From Bacteroidota bacterium (GTDB lineage: Bacteria; Bacteroidota; Bacteroidia; Flavobacteriales; Flavobacteriaceae), in contig JAJYTI010000087.1 of NCBI GenBank assembly GCA_021793135.1, positions 1 to 8,969 of the forward strand: DNA of 8,969 nt. Reading direction: 5' to 3'. Shown in pieces: positions 6,595-8,969 of the stretch; positions within the stretch are counted from its first letter, which is position 1; each line of letters begins with the position of its first letter. The position numbers were made by a program, and so were the translations under genes. The notes beneath the pieces were generated by a model. It was not told the origin of the DNA. It did not search any database and saw only the letters and a list, made by a program, of their open reading frames with translations.

Positions 6595-7815
6595 ATGCAT
6601 CCAAAAAATTTATCCATTAAGGATTTTACATACGATTTGCCGAATGATCGGATAGCGGTTTATCCGACACATCCGCGTGATAGCTCAAAACTTTTAGTTT
6701 ATAAAAACGGAAAGATAAACCACGATGTTTATCGCAATATGTCTTCGCATTTACCCAAAAACTCGGTATTGGTTTTCAACAATACCAAAGTGATTAAATC
6801 TCGTATTCTGTTTAGACGAGAAACGGGTGCAATTATCGAGTTGTTCTGTTTAGAACCTTATGGAGAATTCACTGATTACGCTAGCTTCTTTCAGCAACAA
6901 AAATCGGCTACTTGGAAATGTTTTGTAGGAAAAGCTAACAAGTGGAAAGAACAATTTCTGGTTCGAACCATTCAAGTAAATGGGAAAGATGTAGAACTGA
7001 AAGCAGAATTATTAGAGAGAATTCCTGGGGCCTATGTAGTGCGATTAAGTTGGACACCGGAAGAGTTGAGCCTAGCAGAAGTTGTTGAAGCTGCTGGTGT
7101 AACGCCACTTCCACCCTATATTAAAAGAAAAGCCGAAGAAGCAGATATAGAAGACTATCAAACCGTTTTTTCAGAACATGAAGGTTCGGTTGCTGCTCCT
7201 ACCGCAGGTTTACACTTTTCTAATGCCATGATGCAAGATTTTAAAGATCAAGGTATACCCACCTTATTTACCACTTTACACGTTGGTGCAGGAACCTTTA
7301 AACCAGTTAGTACCGACACCATGGAAGGTCATATTATGCACGCCGAATGGATGCATTTGGAGTTGGACTTTTTAGAAGATTTAGTACAGAATATCGATAA
7401 AAATATATTTAGTGTTGGTACCACTGCTACCCGTACTTTGGAAAGTATTTATTGGATGGGAAATAAGATTTTAAACCAACCAAATATTGTATTAGAAGAT
7501 TTAAAAGTACAGCAATGGGAGCCTTATGAAACCGATAAAACCCATTCTGCAAAGGAAGCCATTACTGCGTTAATCCAATGGATGAAAGAACATAGTTTAG
7601 ATCATTTGGTAATGGAAACCGAGATAATCATTGCACCAAGTTATACGTATCGAGTGATTAAAGGATTGATAACCAACTTCCATCAACCTCAATCAACTCT
7701 ATTGTTACTTGTTGCTGCATTATTGGGCGATAATTGGAAGAAAGTATATGAATATGCTATGGAGAATGACTTCCGATTCCTTAGCTATGGCGATGGTTCT
7801 TTATTAATTCCCTAA
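6595..7815 (+). CDS. queA: QueA-type S-adenosylmethionine:tRNA ribosyltransferase-isomerase, long form
   Basis: QueA transfers and rearranges the ribosyl part of S-adenosylmethionine onto 7-aminomethyl-7-deazaguanine in tRNA to form epoxyqueuosine, a late step in queuosine synthesis at the wobble base. Family motifs run in order: RDSSKLLV (28-35), VFNNTKVIKSRI from residue 60, PLPPYIKR (171-178), YQTVFSEHEGSVAAPTAGLHFS (188-209), TLHVGAGTFKPV (227-238), MHAEW (248-252), VGTTATRTLES (274-284), TNFHQPQSTLLLLVAALLG (360-378) and FRFLSYGDGSLL. At 406 residues it is about 50 longer than the usual 340-360. Most of the excess lies between the TLES motif and EIIIAPSY (about 285-343), where usual QueA has some 20-25 residues. 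Bacteroidota often carry a standard QueA and, as I recall, also this longer type, so it may be a paralogue with a shifted role. The start is an ATG without a Shine-Dalgarno sequence, and a terminator follows at once. Confidence 0.88.
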   Translation: MHPKNLSIKDFTYDLPNDRIAVYPTHPRDSSKLLVYKNGKINHDVYRNMSSHLPKNSVLVFNNTKVIKSRILFRRETGAIIELFCLEPYGEFTDYASFFQQQKSATWKCFVGKANKWKEQFLVRTIQVNGKDVELKAELLERIPGAYVVRLSWTPEELSLAEVVEAAGVTPLPPYIKRKAEEADIEDYQTVFSEHEGSVAAPTAGLHFSNAMMQDFKDQGIPTLFTTLHVGAGTFKPVSTDTMEGHIMHAEWMHLELDFLEDLVQNIDKNIFSVGTTATRTLESIYWMGNKILNQPNIVLEDLKVQQWEPYETDKTHSAKEAITALIQWMKEHSLDHLVMETEIIIAPSYTYRVIKGLITNFHQPQSTLLLLVAALLGDNWKKVYEYAMENDFRFLSYGDGSLLIP

Positions 7816-7835
7816 ATAAAAACATATAATTATTT

Positions 7836-7871
7836 AGAGGCTTATCTTGTGAAAAGGTAAGCCTCTTTTTT
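7836..7871 (+). terminator. Intrinsic terminator after queA
   Basis: AGAGGCTTATCTT (7836-7848) pairs with AAGGTAAGCCTCT (7854-7866) in a 13-bp stem with one G-U wobble and a 5-base loop, followed by six T. It starts 20 bases after the queA stop and should insulate queA from the ABC transporter gene. Confidence 0.92.
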
Positions 7872-7937
7872 ATTGCTAATGGTTTATAAATCCATAGAAA
7901 TCAATAAATTATAAATACATTTTTATACTTCTAAGAC

Positions 7938-7963
7938 AACCATTTTCAAAAATCCCTCGTCTA
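7938..7963 (+). promoter_or_regulatory. Candidate upstream ECF-sigma promoter
   Basis: AAC (7938-7940) is followed after 17 bases by CGTCTA (7958-7963). The AAC -35 core plus a CGTC-type -10 is the general pattern of extracytoplasmic-function sigma promoters. The gap is one to two bases longer than in the second candidate, and these short motifs can arise by chance. Confidence 0.22.
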
Positions 7964-8007
7964 TATATTAAAGCATACTTTGTTAGTAGCACGTAATGCC
8001 CTTTTAA

Positions 8008-8026
8008 AGAATTATTCAAAAATTCT
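8008..8026. repeat. Inverted repeat adjoining the second candidate promoter
   Basis: AGAATT (8008-8013) and AATTCT (8021-8026) are perfect arms around a 7-base centre, ending directly before the GTAACA -35 element. It could be an operator, but 6-base AT-rich arms are common by chance. Confidence 0.2.
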
Positions 8027-8054
8027 GTAACATTTTAACAAGTTTTAGTCTAAT
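8027..8054 (+). promoter_or_regulatory. Candidate ECF-sigma promoter for the ABC transporter gene
   Basis: GTAACA (8027-8032) and GTCTAAT (8048-8054) are separated so that 16 bases lie between the AAC and GTC cores, the normal spacing for ECF-type promoters. There is no TAnnTTTG housekeeping box nearby. Transcription would start near 8060, about 110 bases before the ATG. If correct, the transporter belongs to an envelope-stress or signal-dependent regulon. Confidence 0.38.
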
Positions 8055-8065
8055 GAACTGAAAAC

Positions 8066-8100
8066 ATAAGTTTTTGCATGTTTTACAACTAAAAACTTAT
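8066..8100 (+). repeat. 10-bp perfect hairpin in the probable 5' leader of the ABC transporter message
   Basis: ATAAGTTTTT (8066-8075) and AAAAACTTAT (8091-8100) are exact reverse complements with a 15-base loop. It is not followed by a U-run (CGATATAAAT comes next), so it is not a terminator. It begins a few bases after the predicted transcript start and could stabilise the RNA 5' end, or be a protein site in DNA. The stem is AT-rich and only moderately stable. Confidence 0.4.
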
Positions 8101-8170
8101 CGATATAAATTCCTCAATGGATATTATTATTTTATACTAGAAATATTAAGAATTAAGAACTCTCGAATCT

Positions 8171-8969
8171 ATGAATTTAGTCATCCAAAATTTAAACAAG
8201 ACCTATAACAACGGTGTAAAAGCTATTGATAATTTAGATCTGGAAATAGGAGCAGGAATGTTTGGTTTATTAGGTCCAAACGGTGCAGGAAAATCCTCCT
8301 TAATGCGTACGATTGCCACCTTACAAAAACCCGATTCTGGAAGTATTCATTTCGGAAATATCAATGTTTTAGAAGAACAACTAAAATTCAGAAAAATACT
8401 TGGTTACTTACCGCAATCTTTTGGTGTATATCCTAATACCTCTGCAGAAGATTTACTGAATTATTTTGCTAGACTAAAAGGAATTAGTTCTTCTAAAGAC
8501 CGAAGTAAGATTGTAGATAGTGTTTTAGAAGCAACAAATTTATACGATGTTAGAAAAAAACACGTAAGTGGATACTCTGGAGGGATGAAGCAAAGATTTG
8601 GAATTGCACAGCTGTTGTTAAACGATCCTAAACTAATTATAGTAGATGAACCAACCGCTGGACTAGACCCAGCAGAAAGACATCGATTCTTGAATGTTCT
8701 TAGAGAAATTGGAACCGATAATACGGTAATTTTCTCCACACACATCGTAGACGATGTAAAAGAGCTTTGTAATAATATCGCAATACTGAATAACGGAAAA
8801 CTACTAGATAAGAGCACTCCAAGAGAAGCACAAAACAAATTAGAAGGCCGTATTTGGACAATAAATACCAGCAAAGAAGAGGCAAATAAATTAAATACAG
8901 AACTTAACATATTATCAAGTAGTTTTAATGAAGACAACTCTCTAAATATTCGAGTTTTCTCTGAAGAAC
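8171..8969 (+). CDS. ABC transporter ATP-binding subunit (ABC-2 exporter type), 3' end outside window
   Basis: This is the cytoplasmic ATPase that powers an ABC exporter and works as a dimer with membrane permeases. The 266 complete codons visible hold a full nucleotide-binding domain: Walker A GPNGAGKSS (35-43), Q-loop Gln82 in YLPQSFG, signature YSGGMKQR (135-142), Walker B LIIVDEPTAGLDP (155-167; Asp159, Glu160) and H-loop His191 in FSTHIVDDV. The signature is YSGGM rather than LSGGQ, common in the CcmA/drug-exporter branch. After about residue 220 an extra C-terminal domain begins (GRIWTINTSKEEANK...), as in ATPases paired with ABC-2 permeases; it is cut by the window end. The ATG at 8171 is the only start after the in-frame TAA at 8147-8149. 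The partner permease is presumably downstream. The substrate is unknown. Similar Bacteroidota ATPases can neighbour a permease fused to an M1 aminopeptidase, but nothing here shows that. Confidence 0.93.
   Translation, partial: MNLVIQNLNKTYNNGVKAIDNLDLEIGAGMFGLLGPNGAGKSSLMRTIATLQKPDSGSIHFGNINVLEEQLKFRKILGYLPQSFGVYPNTSAEDLLNYFARLKGISSSKDRSKIVDSVLEATNLYDVRKKHVSGYSGGMKQRFGIAQLLLNDPKLIIVDEPTAGLDPAERHRFLNVLREIGTDNTVIFSTHIVDDVKELCNNIAILNNGKLLDKSTPREAQNKLEGRIWTINTSKEEANKLNTELNILSSSFNEDNSLNIRVFSEE

Larger units (their letters stand above)
7872..8170. other. Non-coding regulatory region between queA terminator and the ABC ATPase gene
   Basis: I see no credible gene in these roughly 300 bases; stops are frequent in the frames I read. 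The region holds two candidate ECF-type promoters (7938-7963 and 8027-8054), an inverted repeat touching the second one (8008-8026), and a 10-bp perfect hairpin (8066-8100) that would fall at the 5' end of the downstream message. From the predicted start near 8060, the ABC gene would have a leader of about 110 bases. Confidence 0.55.

Noticed and set aside
7816..8170. Possible small RNA or riboswitch between queA and the ABC gene
   Set aside because: Apart from the terminator and one simple hairpin I see no multi-stem structure or known riboswitch core, so no RNA gene is called.
8700..8885. Second minus-strand open frame of 61 codons
   Set aside because: Overlaps both the ABC ATPase and another shadow frame, and has no recognisable protein features.
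8461..8937. Minus-strand open frame of 158 codons
   Set aside because: It lies wholly inside the ABC ATPase gene, whose Walker and signature motifs are complete. The reverse translation is a Ser/Leu/Phe-rich shadow with no domain.
1..8969. Defence system, mobile element, prophage or CRISPR array
   Set aside because: There are no direct-repeat arrays, transposase or integrase motifs, terminal inverted repeats or target-site duplications. The recognised genes are ordinary metabolic or transport functions with similar base composition.

Overview
The window looks like ordinary chromosome from a member of the Bacteroidota, most probably the family Flavobacteriaceae. Four things point that way: the DNA is AT-rich, starts lack Shine-Dalgarno sequences, some promoters carry the TAnnTTTG -7 box of that phylum, and several protein types are typical of it (a GpsA with GPCHAEE, a long QueA, an Xaa-Pro aminopeptidase with the extra C-terminal domain). 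I see no CRISPR array, insertion sequence, phage gene, tRNA or rRNA. The content is housekeeping plus two membrane-transport genes.

Left part (1-2844). The 3' end of an unrecognised small gene is followed by pheS (phenylalanyl-tRNA synthetase alpha chain). A 131-residue protein of unknown function overlaps the pheS stop codon by one base and is probably translationally coupled to it. This unit converges on gpsA (glycerol-3-phosphate dehydrogenase, minus strand). A 15-bp perfect stem-loop between them can end transcription from both sides.

Middle part (2845-6422). gpsA diverges from a BCCT-family secondary transporter. The transporter's first membrane helix appears to begin upstream of its only canonical start codon, which is the oddest gene-level feature here. 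The transporter converges on a 589-residue M24B Xaa-Pro aminopeptidase, with a stem-loop between them that fits the minus-strand gene best.

Right part (6423-8969). The aminopeptidase diverges from a long-form queA-type gene (queuosine synthesis). The short region between them holds a perfect 18-bp inverted repeat. After queA comes a strong intrinsic terminator, then about 300 non-coding bases with two candidate ECF-sigma promoters and a 10-bp perfect hairpin. An ABC transporter ATPase gene follows and runs off the window; its permease is presumably just downstream.

The genes do not form one pathway. No clearly new system is visible. The most useful leads are the start of the BCCT gene, the regulatory region before the ABC ATPase, the long QueA variant and the unknown partner of pheS.
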